This document shows, piece by piece, positions 32,301 to 42,815 of a DNA stretch of 64,000 nucleotides. Source of the stretch: Bryum argenteum (Eukaryota > Streptophyta > Bryopsida > Bryales > Bryaceae); NCBI GenBank assembly GCA_037043015.1, contig CM073322.1, forward strand, positions 20,612,364 to 20,676,363, written 5' to 3'. The position numbers were made by a program, and so were the translations under genes. Numbering within the stretch: the stretch's first letter is position 1; every line of letters begins with the position of its first letter. The notes beneath the pieces were generated by a model that did no database searches, was not told where the DNA came from, and saw only the letters and a list, made by a program, of their open reading frames with translations.

Positions 32301-33955
32301 GGGGCCTCCTCTTCTTCGTCGTCCTCGTCCCGGTCATCCTCCTCCGCTGACTGGTCTCCACCCGCCTCGGCTATCTCCTCGGCCCTTCGCTGCTGGGCTC
32401 TTGTCCTCCGGATGAGGGGGACGATCTCTTCTTCTTCCTCCTCCTCTTCCTCCTCTGCGTTTGGCATGAACAGGGAGGGCATTGGCTGGGGAGTCCGGGT
32501 AGGGTTCACCCGGCTACTTCCTCCTTCTTGGGTGGCCACCCGGTCTTTGTCTTTGGTCCGGCTTGGCTGGTCCCACCGCTCGCCGCCGGCGAGTGATCGT
32601 TCGGTGACCCCTCCCGGTCGGTGGCCCGGACTTCCTCCATCTCGTCCCCGGACTCGGAAGAGGTCGGCCCTGCGATCTCTGGGATGGGAGGTCGTGCTTC
32701 TCGTGCCAATAGAATATCTCCCGGTCGGTGAGGATGCCGTCACCGTTGATAGAGGTGGAAAATGTAGGGGGCCAGTGGACACCCCTTCTGGTTCCCGATC
32801 TTCATCAACTCCCGCTGCACCACCTCGCTGATGATGTGGTGCCACCCGACCTGCATCCGCCCATCGTAGTTCGCCAGGATGGCCTTCATCAGCTTCACGG
32901 TGCAGGTGGTGGGCTTGTCCGGGCTGAGTATGGGGAGGAGAAACCGGAGGAGGCGCATCACCCGGGGTCCTTGCGATCCTCGGTTTGAATCCGTCCTTCT
33001 CTCCGGCCCCTGCGGAACCGTTCCTCAATCCGTCGTCGCCCTTCTTCTTGATGTAGCCGATCGGGGAGTCCGGAAATTTGTAGGTTGCCCTCCAATGGCG
33101 AGGTCCCCAGTTGTCCGTCTTCCCCCTCAGGGGGTGCGTCACATACATCTCGGGGAAGCGGTGGGTGGCGGTCTCCTCGATGATGGCCTGGTCCGCCAAA
33201 TCCCACGGGGCATCGTCGACCCCGGCGCATCCCATCCGGAGAGGTCCTCCTCGGCTCCGCTTGTGCGCGTGTGGCGGCTCGGGCACCTGCGGCTTCACCG
33301 ACTTGAGGGGGATCGGCATCCCCGGTCGCCATGGGACCACCTCCCTCCTCTTCGGCATTGCTCTGGTTCTACTCTCCTGTAGCTGCCCGGAAATATTCTC
33401 TCCCCGCTTCCCGGACCGATTTACGGTAGAAACCCTACTTCCCGAAACCCTAACCTCTCCAAACTCGCTTTTCAACTCTCTCGGATTGCCGAGCTCTCAA
33501 AACTCGCTCTATCTCTCAAAACGCGCGATTGGAATGGGCGAGAATGGAGGCGGCGGCTCTAATAACAAAGAAACCGGGGTTCTCCTTCCGAGACATCATC
33601 ACCCCGCCGCTCGAGACGTATACACGGGAATTACCCCGGTCATCATTGAGCCGCCGGTGGTTATGTCGGGCGCCCGCGAGTTTTCCGGCCCTTTCTCCGG
33701 GTCGACCGGCAGCCCCAGTCATCAACCCGGTAGGAGAGCCGGTCCATCCGGGCATCTCAGGGTATCAACCGGATATCAACAAGGGTATCCGGTAGGCTCT
33801 AAAATCCCCTAAGGTTAGCCGGAAGGATCCTAACACAAAACTATTATCTACGAACCGGTTTAAGCAGACCGATTTTTATTTCTACTTGCTAAAATTACTC
33901 TTTTACTCCTAATTAATTGCTAAAAACAAAAAATATTGGAGAACAGGGTTCGACA
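29342..33955 (-). repeat. 3' LTR (4614 bp)
   Basis: It is bounded by TGTCGTGAG at the left and GGGTTCGACA at the right (plus-strand reading). It matches the 5' LTR over both its ends and the solo LTR at 5802-9075 inverted. The size is far above the usual few hundred bp to 1.5 kb and is due to an internal ORF of roughly 2.8 kb. Confidence 0.95.
30528..33358 (-). pseudogene. LTR-borne ORF, 3' LTR copy, frameshifted
   Basis: It starts MPKRREVVPWRPGMP at 33358 and continues across several overlapping frames to about 30528. Segments in order: a conserved N-terminal part (PWDLADQAIIEETATHRFP, WRATYKFPDSPIGYIKKKGDD); a region where the frame slips near 32970; a Glu-rich and Arg-rich middle (EEEEEEEEEIVPLIRRTRAQ); a coiled-coil segment; the TTGINQCLKEFRTLTGRLLG block; and an acidic Pro-rich tail. 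It is in the same sense as gag-pol. The antisense frames of up to 330 codons in this area are shadows. At least three frameshifts mean this copy is dead. Confidence 0.6.
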
Positions 33956-33973
33956 TTACCCCTTTCTTAAATG
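33956..33973 (-). promoter_or_regulatory. Polypurine tract of the gypsy element
   Basis: Read on the minus strand, AAGAAAGGGGTAA lies directly before the 3' LTR start TGTCGAACCC. This is where plus-strand DNA synthesis is primed in LTR elements. Confidence 0.8.
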
Positions 33974-34017
33974 TGAGCGTCCCCGCGAACACATTCGTCC
34001 TCTCAACATGATTATCT

Positions 34018-37000
34018 TTAACTGGAATCATCAGCCGAGGCATCCTCCGGTTCGGAACCGGTTTCTGCCTCCGAAATTGATTCTGGGTAGTACCTTTTTA
34101 CTCGAGATCCGTTCGTTCGGGTTGGAAGGGGGTTACCTTGCAAATCCTCCAACTGTAATGACCCATTGGCGAAGACCTCCGTGACTTTGTAAGGTCCGAT
34201 CCACCGGGTGTGGAGTTTTCCGGGGAAGTCCATGAACCGGCTGTCGTACAGTAAGACCAGCGTCTCGGTTCGGATTCCATGATCCAGGGGAAGGCGTCGG
34301 TCATAGATTACCTTACGGTTCTCTTGCTCCACCCGATTTTTCTCAATGGCCTCCTCCCTCAATTCCTCCAAGTTGTCAATGGCCATCAGGCGGGGGGTGT
34401 CATCCTCCACTCTTTCCCCCATCCGGATTGCCATTACCCGGTGAGACTCGATGTTGAGCTCTATGCCGTGGATGCATTCTTGTCCGAACACCATGAAGAA
34501 CGGGGTCTTCCCGGTTGTGGTCTTCTCCGAGGTGTTGTAGGCATGTATGGCGGATGGCAGCTTGCGATCCCAATCCGTCTTGTGTGCCGACACCATCTTG
34601 CTGAGGATTTTGCCAACGATTCCGTTGGACCGCTCCGTAAGACCATTAGCCTTCGGGTTATACGGAGTCGTCTTCCGGTGTTTGATGGCATACCTCTTGG
34701 TCAAATCCTCCACAATGTCGTTGATGAAGTGCTTTCCCCGGTCACTCACCAACTCCAGGGGGTACCCGAAACGCATCATGATCTCTTCGAAAAGGAACCG
34801 GGCTGCTACACGTGCGTCGTTTCCTCTTGTAGCCCGGGCCTCTACCCATTTGGTGGCATAATCCGTGGCCAGGATTATGTACCTCTTCCGATCACTGCTG
34901 ACCGGATTGACTGGACCGATGAAGTCAATCCCCCATTTGACAAAAGGGGCTAAGGGGATGATGGGGGTCAGTGGCCAGTGATGCTTAGTCTGCGGGGCAC
35001 CGGTTCGCTGGCACTGGTCGCAACTCCGGACATACTTCTTCACGTCACGGATGATGTAGGGCCACCAATAACCCGCACTCTTGATTCGGTTCACCGTGCT
35101 CATCGCTGCGAGGTGTCCTCCCGAATCGCCTGCGTGAAGTGCTTCCATCACCGGTTTGCGTTCGTCAGGCTCCAAACAGCGTCGGATGACATCATCAGGT
35201 CCCATCCGGAAAAGGATCCCAGATAGGAGGGTGTAGGGTGCCATTTTGTACTGGAACACGCTCTTCTGGTCCCTTGACATACCTTCCGGATACTCCCCTG
35301 TGTTCAGAAAATCCCTGATGTCCTGATAGTCCGATATGGGTGCCTGTTCAATGTGGAACACTCCTGTGGAGAGGACCGGGGTGCCTTCCGAAAACTCGTC
35401 CGGAAAAAGGCTCGGCACATCCTCAAAAGCTTTGTCCCCGCGCATCCTGGAGAGGTAGTCCGCATTGGAATTGGCTTTTCCGGATTTGACCTTCACTTCG
35501 TAATCGAATTCCTGGAGGAGAAGGATCCACCGGGCAATCCTCCCGGATAGGTCAGCCTTGTTGACAAGGTACTTCAGGGAGTCATGGTCAGTGTGGAACA
35601 CGACTTTGTAACCGAGGAGGTAATGCCGGAACTTCTTGCAGGAGTACACCACCGCTAACGCTTCTCTCTCTGTGGTGGTGTAATTGCGCTCCGCGGAGCT
35701 CATCTGCCTGCTAGCGTAGTAAATCGGGTTCCCCCGTCCTTGGTCGTCCGCTTGCCACAAGATGGCCCCTAGGCACCATCCGGACGCGTCAATGGTCACA
35801 TTGAACTCCTTCTTCCAATCCGGTGGGGAGAGGATTGGAGCGCTGACCAACTGCCTCTTCAGATCCTCGAACGCAGCCTGCCGTTCGGATGTCCACACGA
35901 ACGGCTCGTTGTTCTTCAGCAACTCCGTCAGAGGGGACGCCCTCCGTGCATAGCTGTCGATAAATCTCCGGTAGTACCCGACACAGCCAAGGAATCCTCG
36001 AACTTCCCGCACCGTCCGGGGTGGAGATAGGGTCAGGATTACCTTGACCTTATCTGTGTCCACTTGCAACCCTTGCCGACTAACGACATGTCCTAACAGC
36101 AACCCGGTTTCCATGCCGAAGAAGCATTTACCAGGATGCAGTTTGAGGTCCGTCTCTCTGCAGCGCTGGAAAGTTTGGCGAAGGTGGGAGAGGTGGCTAT
36201 TCCGTTCTCCAAACACCGCGAAGTCATCGATGAAGACTTCCAGGAAATGTCGTAGGAAATCTTTAAAGATGTCAATCATCAACCTCTGGAAGGTGCCCGG
36301 GGCGTTACAAAGTCCGAAGGGCATCCGGTTGAACGCGTAGGTTCCCCATTCCGTGGTGAAGGTGGTCTTCAGCTGATCGCTAGCCCGGATAGATACCTGG
36401 TTGTAACCCGAGAATCCGTCGAGGAAGCTATACAGTTCCCGACCGGCTACATGATCGAGGATGACATCGGTGAAGGGTAAGGGGTAGTAGTCCTTCTTGG
36501 TGGCTGCATTGAGTTTCCGAAAATCCTGGCAGACACGGATCTTCACTTTCCCATCTGCCCCGGTTTTCTTCGGAACAACCACTATCGGAGAAACCCATTC
36601 CGAGTTGTTGACCGGGTAAATGAACCCTGCATCCAGCAACCGATCTATCTCCTCCTTTACTATCAGCGAGTACTTCGGATTCAGCCGGTACTGGCGTTGT
36701 CTGACCGGAACGGCTCCATCGATCAAATCGATTTCATGTTCCCCCAGGTGAGAAGGAATCCCCCTCAGGTCGCTCGGAGTCCAGGCGAACACGTCGGGAT
36801 ACTCCGCCAACAGTTGGCGGCATTCCTCCTTTTCTTCCGCGGTTAACGTCTTCCCCACGTAGAACTTCCGTCCTGCCCGGACTTCCATCTCCTCGTAATC
36901 CTTGGGTGAGACTACGTTCTTGATCCTCTCAGGTCCCTTCTCCTCTGGATCCGGATCCAACGCCCCCCATGACAAGTGACTCCCCCTCCCCATTCGTACA

Positions 37001-37386
37001 GGTTGGGTATCCGGGTTAGTCAGTTGTTGGCGTACCCACTTCTCTGTGAGTGCAGTACATGATTCGCCCAGGGAACGGTCCTCCACATCGGTCTTCCCTT
37101 CCCGGAGTGGGTCCGACTGCAGGAGTGGTGCCTCCTCCGGGACCTGCTCTGGAAATTGGAAATCCCTCTCCACCAATCCGGTAAACTCCTCGACCAGATA
37201 ACACGCCTGGGACTTCGGTTCTGACTCTGACCAGTCCGAGGTGTAATCCTCAGTTGCACTGGTCTCTCCTTCGTGAGCGACGTATTTCCAAGGAATCCGG
37301 ACAGGGGGTCTCCCAACCCGGAATTCCTTCTCTCCCCAGTCTACCACTACCTTGGCCAGATAGAGCCATGGTCGTCCAAGCAGCAT
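34018..37386 (-). CDS. pol: Gypsy pol: reverse transcriptase, RNase H, integrase
   Basis: The 1122-codon frame begins after the protease end (LLGRPWLYLAKVVVDW). RT spans about residues 260-430, with YPLPFTDVILD, SFLDGFSGYNQV, MPFGLCNAPGTFQR and the catalytic FIDDFAVFG (two Asp). RNase H is at about 525-645 (TIDASGWCLGAIL, TEREALAVV, FHTDHDSLKYLV). Integrase is at about 715-1010: an HHCC-type zinc segment (SCDQCQR), then the D,D-35-E core (WGIDFIGPV; LVSDRGKHF; NGLTERSNG). The C-terminus has the usual WIGPYKV segment and an acidic end. The frame is open throughout, so catalytic residues are intact. It lies in a different frame from the protease ORF, which overlaps it by 40 bp. The first Met is probably not the true start; it would be part of a polyprotein. 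Confidence 0.95.
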   Translation of the reverse strand: MLLGRPWLYLAKVVVDWGEKEFRVGRPPVRIPWKYVAHEGETSATEDYTSDWSESEPKSQACYLVEEFTGLVERDFQFPEQVPEEAPLLQSDPLREGKTDVEDRSLGESCTALTEKWVRQQLTNPDTQPVRMGRGSHLSWGALDPDPEEKGPERIKNVVSPKDYEEMEVRAGRKFYVGKTLTAEEKEECRQLLAEYPDVFAWTPSDLRGIPSHLGEHEIDLIDGAVPVRQRQYRLNPKYSLIVKEEIDRLLDAGFIYPVNNSEWVSPIVVVPKKTGADGKVKIRVCQDFRKLNAATKKDYYPLPFTDVILDHVAGRELYSFLDGFSGYNQVSIRASDQLKTTFTTEWGTYAFNRMPFGLCNAPGTFQRLMIDIFKDFLRHFLEVFIDDFAVFGERNSHLSHLRQTFQRCRETDLKLHPGKCFFGMETGLLLGHVVSRQGLQVDTDKVKVILTLSPPRTVREVRGFLGCVGYYRRFIDSYARRASPLTELLKNNEPFVWTSERQAAFEDLKRQLVSAPILSPPDWKKEFNVTIDASGWCLGAILWQADDQGRGNPIYYASRQMSSAERNYTTTEREALAVVYSCKKFRHYLLGYKVVFHTDHDSLKYLVNKADLSGRIARWILLLQEFDYEVKVKSGKANSNADYLSRMRGDKAFEDVPSLFPDEFSEGTPVLSTGVFHIEQAPISDYQDIRDFLNTGEYPEGMSRDQKSVFQYKMAPYTLLSGILFRMGPDDVIRRCLEPDERKPVMEALHAGDSGGHLAAMSTVNRIKSAGYWWPYIIRDVKKYVRSCDQCQRTGAPQTKHHWPLTPIIPLAPFVKWGIDFIGPVNPVSSDRKRYIILATDYATKWVEARATRGNDARVAARFLFEEIMMRFGYPLELVSDRGKHFINDIVEDLTKRYAIKHRKTTPYNPKANGLTERSNGIVGKILSKMVSAHKTDWDRKLPSAIHAYNTSEKTTTGKTPFFMVFGQECIHGIELNIESHRVMAIRMGERVEDDTPRLMAIDNLEELREEAIEKNRVEQENRKVIYDRRLPLDHGIRTETLVLLYDSRFMDFPGKLHTRWIGPYKVTEVFANGSLQLEDLQGNPLPTRTNGSRVKRYYPESISEAETGSEPEDASADDSS

Positions 37387-37857
37387 TCGGAATGGTCTTC
37401 TCTCGTCAACCGGATCACCACGTAGTTCAGCAAATAGGTCTGCTTTCCTACACGGGACGGAATCTGAGAGAGAAGGCCGACCGGAACTACTCGAGATTGG
37501 TCTGCCATCCGTAGTACCAGGCCGGTTCGCTCCAGAGTCGTGTAACCGAGATCGTATGCCGTATCCTCCAGCATGAGGTTAACTCCGGATCCGCCATCCA
37601 CCGGAACGTTATGGATATTGCAGCCATCGACTTCAACTGTAATTTCCGGGGCTCCGTAATCCTCGAGGGCAGCAAAATTCACTGCCACCGCCGGAAGCTT
37701 GTACCTCTTCTTCCTTCTCTGTATCCAAGCCTCCCGGATAACCTTCTGGTAGTTGACGTTGTCGTGGAGGAGTTGACCGATCGTGACATTCGCGCGTTGA
37801 TCCTTGACGTCCTGCAGGATGTCGTACTCATCCACCCTTGCTTTGGGCCCCGGTTTT
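37347..37857 (-). CDS. Gypsy aspartic protease region
   Basis: After a linker (DEYDILQDVKDQRANVT) comes the retropepsin-like segment VPVDGGSGVNLM, where Asp-Gly-Gly-Ser stands for the family D-[ST]-G signature, then LGYTTLERTGLVLRMAD. The frame ends at a stop at 37347, 40 bp inside the pol ORF. The expected ...LLGRPWL motif occurs in the other frame, so a single-base slip near 37375-37390 separates protease from pol. The upstream end abuts the AATAT duplication of the nested LTR. Confidence 0.85.
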
Positions 37858-37862
37858 AATAT
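37858..37862. repeat. Target-site duplication AATAT, left of the nested LTR
   Basis: AATAT precedes TGTTATCC at 37863; the same 5 bp follow GGTAACA at 38654-38658. Confidence 0.85.
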
Positions 37863-38653
37863 TGTTATCCTGGGTTACCGAGGATGGAATGCTTTACGAG
37901 CTCATCGAGAGTCTGTTGATAGAAGAACGTGAATAGATGGGTGGCCGGGCAAACTTGGTAAGCGAATGGCCACAGAGGTGACTTTCTAGGAGTGAGGAAG
38001 TCTTTCTAAGTCAACGGCAAAGATCATTAGGCTTTTGCCTTGAGGTCGGGCGAAGGTGAACCGTTACCGTGGGGAACCTCTGAGTTCTGAGCGGGACCGG
38101 TGAAGTACGATGGACATGGAGCACAGGTGGTGGGTATGGCCTGCGAGGCTCGGATGTCGAGCACGGGAGACCTAACCGAACTTACAGCTACCGCGGGGTC
38201 TCGGTGTCCTCGGTGACAGTGTAGAAGTTTGGGGAAGGAGGACGGCGTTAGGCATTCATGGCGTCCCTGCAGTCATTGTTAGCCGCACAAGTGAAATGCC
38301 GAGTGAGAGAGGGAGACACGAAAATGGGAGAGAGTGTAGGCTCGGTGGCCTTTGTATTCATCAGATAACAAATGTAATACAATGGAGGGTGATGTTTCCA
38401 CCAAGGGTTCGCTTCTACGGTGACTACAGAGAGTCCTCTCCCCTATTTTCTACTACTTTAAATACTACGGCACTCCTATGAATCTGGCGGTGCCCTTATC
38501 CTGGCTAGCGTGGTCAGCATCGGTCTTCTGCCTCGGTTGCCTTGATCTCCTAGTTCGGCCGCTATCTCCTCCGTTGAGTGTGTCGCGGTGGTCCAGTGGC
38601 TGCTGTGGTTCCTGCTTGGTCTCCGAAGTTACCCTGTGACGTCAGCGGTAACA
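37863..38653. mobile_element. Nested solo LTR (791 bp) inside gag-pol
   Basis: The termini TGTTA...TAACA are inverted and flanked by AATAT on both sides. There is no long ORF. The gag-pol frame stops where the element begins and resumes in a compatible frame beyond it if element and one duplication are removed. It belongs to a family different from the host element. Orientation cannot be set from the sequence. Confidence 0.85.
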
Positions 38654-38988
38654 AATATTACCGGATTATCCACGAACCGGACCTTCTTCGCCTCCGGTTT
38701 AGGACCCTCCTTCAGCAAGGAGTCCCTGACCTCATCAGTTATGTCTATTTCTAACCTATCATACTCCACCCCTTTCTTTGCTTCTACCGGGGGTGGTTCT
38801 ACTGGTGGCTGGCTACTCCGGTTTACGTCCCCAGAGTAGCCACCCGGACTATCACTGCGTTTCCGGTTGGCCTTTGTACTCTTCTTCTTTCGCCGGGTAC
38901 CGGAGTCCGCATTGCTTTTGGTGGAGCTGCGGGTGGAGACTTTGTTCACAGCAACCTCCCCCACGTCCGGCAGTTCCACCTCCTGGCA
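38654..38988 (-). CDS. Gag-pol linker, broken by the nested LTR
   Basis: It is in the same frame as gag, directly after the gag TGA stop. It is rich in Lys, Ser and Pro (KKKSTKANRKRSD), ends KKVRFVDNPVI at the insertion point, and continues into the protease segment on the other side. There is no known catalytic motif. Confidence 0.7.
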
Positions 38989-40626
38989 TCATTCAGGCGG
39001 ATTGTCGACCCCGGCGGTGTGCGCGTAGTTCAGCGCAGTCATCTCCCGGGGTGGTTCTACGACCATCTTCGGTGCAATCTTCTGTCGCGGAGGTTTTGGA
39101 CAACTCGTCTCCCTATGGCCATGCTCTCCGCAGTTTTGACAAGGTAGGATTTGCACAGCTCCGTTACCTTGCAAGGGCTCGTTGAAGCACCCTGTCGCAT
39201 AATGACCATACTGTCCGCACCGGTAGCACTGGACATTGTCCAGGTAGCTGTAACTCCGCTGATCTCCGGATTGGCCGTTAGAACTAGCTCCCCGTCCATG
39301 ACCGGATCTGCCTGGGTTACTGTTCGGTCGAGGGGGGTTCCCTCTTCCTCTTCCGTAACCGGCTTGGACCTGATAGATGTACTGGACATCACCATCCGCA
39401 TAATCATCATCATCTGGCATGGTGTACTCCACTCCGGTCTCTGCCTCCACGAAATGGACAGGTTTCTTCGCTTTTGCGTGGGGGCAGTCCGAAGCGAAAT
39501 GGCCGGGCTCACGGCAGCGTGAACACCACACGTTCGACCGGGTACTTGAAGGTAGTTTCCGGGATGGCCAATTCTCCGTGAGGTTGACCTTGATGGCGCG
39601 GAGTTCGTCCAGGAGGAGCTTCATGTTGTCTTCCGGTTCGACCTTGATCTTGATGGTCGCCTTCTCTTTACCAGATTTCGCGGTTTTGCTGCTGCTGGAC
39701 CTCTTCGGGGGGTCCGACTCGCTGTCCAGATCGCCATCCTCCTCGGACTCCTTCTCAGCAGCACTATCGTCCTCGGAGCTGTCCGATTCCGTTTCCTCTT
39801 TCTTCTTCTTGCGGTCCTTCTCGCGCTGCTTCTTATTTTTCTCCTTCTTCGGATCACGCAGGGACAGGGCCGAGTCCTCGTAATCCTGAGCAGCCTCCAT
39901 CGCCGCTCGGAGTGTAACCGGTTTGGTTCTCCGGATCTGGAAGGCCATCTCATTCGGGAGACCGGCTATGTACCACTGAATGGCTACAATCGGAGCAATG
40001 TCCGTTGTGACCTTATTCATCAGGGACTTAACCCTCATCCCGTACTGCTGGATGTTCTCAGACTTCTTCTTGGATATCTCGCTCAACCGGCCCAGAGCTC
40101 TAGCTTCTCCTCCCGCTTCACGGAAGGTATGAAGGAACAACGCCGTGAGCTCCTCCCAGTTCTCGCGCACCTCATCCGGAACATCCATGAACCACTTGAG
40201 TGCTTCCCCCTTCATCATTCCGGAGAAGACTCTCAGCCGGGACTCCGGATCCTCCTGGTTGGCGTTCGCCGTGGTGGTGAACTCTTGCAACCAGTCGTCC
40301 ACGTCCTTGCTACCATCTCCTTGGAAGCGGTTATACTTCAGGCGAGTGAGTGGAGCAGCCCTCCTTCGATCGGCAGGGGCCTCCATGGGGTTTGGCGTCC
40401 TTTCCTCCGGTGCAACTAGTATCTCCACACCCGGTGGAGGGGCTGGTACGTTCAACTCCCTCACAGGAGCAACAACCTCTTCTGGTGGCGCGGCGTATAG
40501 TGTTTCTTCTAGGCCGTACGGAAACTCTCGTGCTTGGGCAGTTGGGGTAACTGCCGGAATGGTACTCCTTCTCGCAGACCGGGTAACACGTCGTGAGTCC
40601 GGTTCGCTGGTTTGCCCTTGAGTCAT
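38989..40626 (-). CDS. gag: Gypsy gag (capsid and nucleocapsid)
   Basis: The frame is 545 codons from ATG at 40626. The capsid-like core is at about residues 95-250 (RLKYNRFQGDGSKDVDDWLQ, MMKGEALKWF, EELTALFLHTFRE). A highly charged Lys/Glu/Ser linker follows. Three CCHC zinc knuckles come next: CSRCREPGHFASDC, CYRCGQYGHYATGC and CQNCGEHGHRETSC. It ends in TGA (38989-38991), after which the same frame stays open into the linker and protease, so either readthrough or a point mutation separates gag from pol. The role is packaging element RNA into particles. Confidence 0.95.
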   Translation of the reverse strand: MTQGQTSEPDSRRVTRSARRSTIPAVTPTAQAREFPYGLEETLYAAPPEEVVAPVRELNVPAPPPGVEILVAPEERTPNPMEAPADRRRAAPLTRLKYNRFQGDGSKDVDDWLQEFTTTANANQEDPESRLRVFSGMMKGEALKWFMDVPDEVRENWEELTALFLHTFREAGGEARALGRLSEISKKKSENIQQYGMRVKSLMNKVTTDIAPIVAIQWYIAGLPNEMAFQIRRTKPVTLRAAMEAAQDYEDSALSLRDPKKEKNKKQREKDRKKKKEETESDSSEDDSAAEKESEEDGDLDSESDPPKRSSSSKTAKSGKEKATIKIKVEPEDNMKLLLDELRAIKVNLTENWPSRKLPSSTRSNVWCSRCREPGHFASDCPHAKAKKPVHFVEAETGVEYTMPDDDDYADGDVQYIYQVQAGYGRGRGNPPRPNSNPGRSGHGRGASSNGQSGDQRSYSYLDNVQCYRCGQYGHYATGCFNEPLQGNGAVQILPCQNCGEHGHRETSCPKPPRQKIAPKMVVEPPREMTALNYAHTAGVDNPPE

Positions 40627-40797
40627 GAAGCAAATTGCTGGTATTCCTCAGCAGGCTTCTCCCTCGTTCAGTCCGACTCACACTTGCGACTTCGTCCTGA
40701 CGAGCTCACCAACAGTCCGATCTCCCGCAGCTCCCATCAGATCTACAAAAAGGAAATTCAGCGTTACACCAGGGAATTCTTGGCTTCACAGCTTTAG

Positions 40798-40817
40798 AAT
40801 CCCCGGCAGCGGCGCCA
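40798..40817 (-). promoter_or_regulatory. Primer-binding site
   Basis: The minus strand reads TGGCGCCGCTGCCGGGGATT, 12 bp after the 5' LTR end (CGACA). It begins TGG, as expected for a sequence complementary to a tRNA 3' CCA end, and resembles primer sites used by plant Tat/Athila-type elements. The exact tRNA needs a comparison with the host tRNA set. Confidence 0.8.
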
Positions 40818-42016
40818 AAGTTTCACTCATGTCGTGAATTACCGAACCGAGGAGGCCAAAATTAACTCAATTTGCCCTTACAACTTAGCAAAAATGGTCC
40901 ACCTTCCGGGTAACGTTCCACGGAGATTCTGTGAAGTGTGAAGACAAGACGAAATCCGGATCGATCACCGGTTTAACACTACAACGACCAACACATTCTG
41001 GTATACCGGATCAGGGAACGCAAGAGTTTAGGCCTGACTGGTTCCTTAACCCAAAACCCCAGGGCAACCGGTTGATTCTGATCCGGTTGCTCTTCTTAAC
41101 TCAATTATTATTTTGACCGGTTAGGGCATGTTAGTGAGTGATGATTTAATTTAACCTCCGTAAATCCTCGGAGGGGTTCTCCCTGTAAGTTTTTAACAGA
41201 GCACGGAAGGGGCACTCTCCTCCGGTTGATTAGGGTGACTGAGTTTCACCTATACTCGTATCCCTCTCTCCCTCTCTACCCGGGTTCCTCCCTTAAATCG
41301 CCGCTACTACGCTTGGTTAATTTGCTTAAACGATAGGTCACACCGGCACTGTCCGGTTCTCTCCTTCTCTCTCGGGCGATACAACTTGTGATCCGTGCGG
41401 TGAGTAGCATCCCACTACCCGGCCCACGAGGTTCCTACCACGCACACCGTAGGTAATCGGCGGCCTCCGGGGTTATGTACAACTCCGTCGTGGACTTTCC
41501 TCACCCGAATATCCCATCCGGGGGGTGGTTATGCGGGTGGTTTTACTCGCCTCTCCCAATTCCCTGTCCGGTCCGGTTGGAGTCACAACCTCTCCCCTTT
41601 GGCACTCGCTACAACACTTCCGGGACGCTCGGACTCCTCTCACTAGGACCTCTTCGACGGAGTCACTCCTCCGGCTATCCCCTTCTCGGATATCTCAAAC
41701 TCGTAACTACCGGACCAACAAGGGACTTCCTGTCACCACAACCGATTTTCAAAACCTCACTTCACACACAAGACCAAGCAAATCTCTCACACATACACAA
41801 AGAAGACGCAAGGTTTCGGATGCAAAATTGGACCTTTACTCACAGGGGGGTGGATCGCAGAAAGACCCGAAGGACTCCGCAGAGTCTTGATGAAAATGCA
41901 GGTTCCGGATTTCCGGGAACCCTATCGATCCGGAATTCCCGGGCCTCCGAGATTTCCGGGTGAGTGGCAAAAGGCATCTACTATTTCTAGCTACTTCTAA
42001 CCTAACTAATTACTAA

Positions 42017-42814
42017 CTAAGGTCTTCTTCCGGCGGCGTGGGGGCGCTCGAGGGGGTCAGCGGCGGGATGTTCCTCCCGAAGTGCCCGCGCCACTCGCGG
42101 GGGTGTGCCTCGTGATCGACCCGAGTGTCGATGTAAAACCTCGGGTTTCTTGTGTCCTCCGGCTCTTCCACCGTCCCGGAGTGCCTTCAACTTTGATGGA
42201 GGGGGCACGGGTTGAACTTCGACTTCTTCCCGGGCACCACGGGCTCCTCCCGCTGCTCCCGAGGGGCCACGGGTTCATCCTCGATGATCTTGTTCGCCCG
42301 GATCTCCCACCTCGTTGACTTGGACCTCCGGGTGAGGTACTACCTCCTCGACTTGCTCGGGAGTCCCGCCTTCTCTCCGTGACACACCGCCAACCGGGTG
42401 CTCATCCGGTTGTTGAGAGGGGTTAACCTCTCCTTCCACCACCGCTCCACCTTGGAGGGACGGTTAATCCCGGTCCATCCGAGGTATCGCCTCCCGAGGG
42501 GGAGTCGCAGCTCGTTCTCCCTCCCCGTCCACCGGAACTCCACCATCAAGTGGAATCCCTGCTCCTCCGAAACGGGCGGGGACACTTCCTCAACCTCCAT
42601 GGGCACCGCCCCTCCGTGGGCACCTGCAGGGTGTGAGCCTCCTCTTCCGGAAGGGCTTCCGTCATCTCCACGTGGGGAGGGCCCCAACAACCTACCCGTA
42701 AGAGTCCGGAACTCCTTGAGGCACCGATTGATCCCGGTTGTGTGCCTCCCGAGCGGCTCCGAGGGATTGGGGTGATTCACGATCCCAATCCGGGCATCAT
42801 AGAAGGCCGCCATA
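42017..42814 (-). pseudogene. LTR-borne ORF, C-terminal remnant in the 5' LTR
   Basis: It corresponds to 30528-31340 of the 3' LTR copy (FYDARIGIVNHPNPSE, TTGINRCLKEFRTLTGRLLG, then the acidic tail). It is cut off from its N-terminal half by the 42815-45380 insertion, and it has further frameshifts. Confidence 0.6.
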
Positions 42815-42815
42815 C

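Noticed and set aside
31839-32831. 330-codon plus-strand ORF, Ser/Pro/Arg-rich
   Set aside because: Antisense shadow of the GC-rich LTR-borne ORF. It lies opposite to gag-pol, is rich in Ser runs caused by Glu codons on the other strand, and has no motif.
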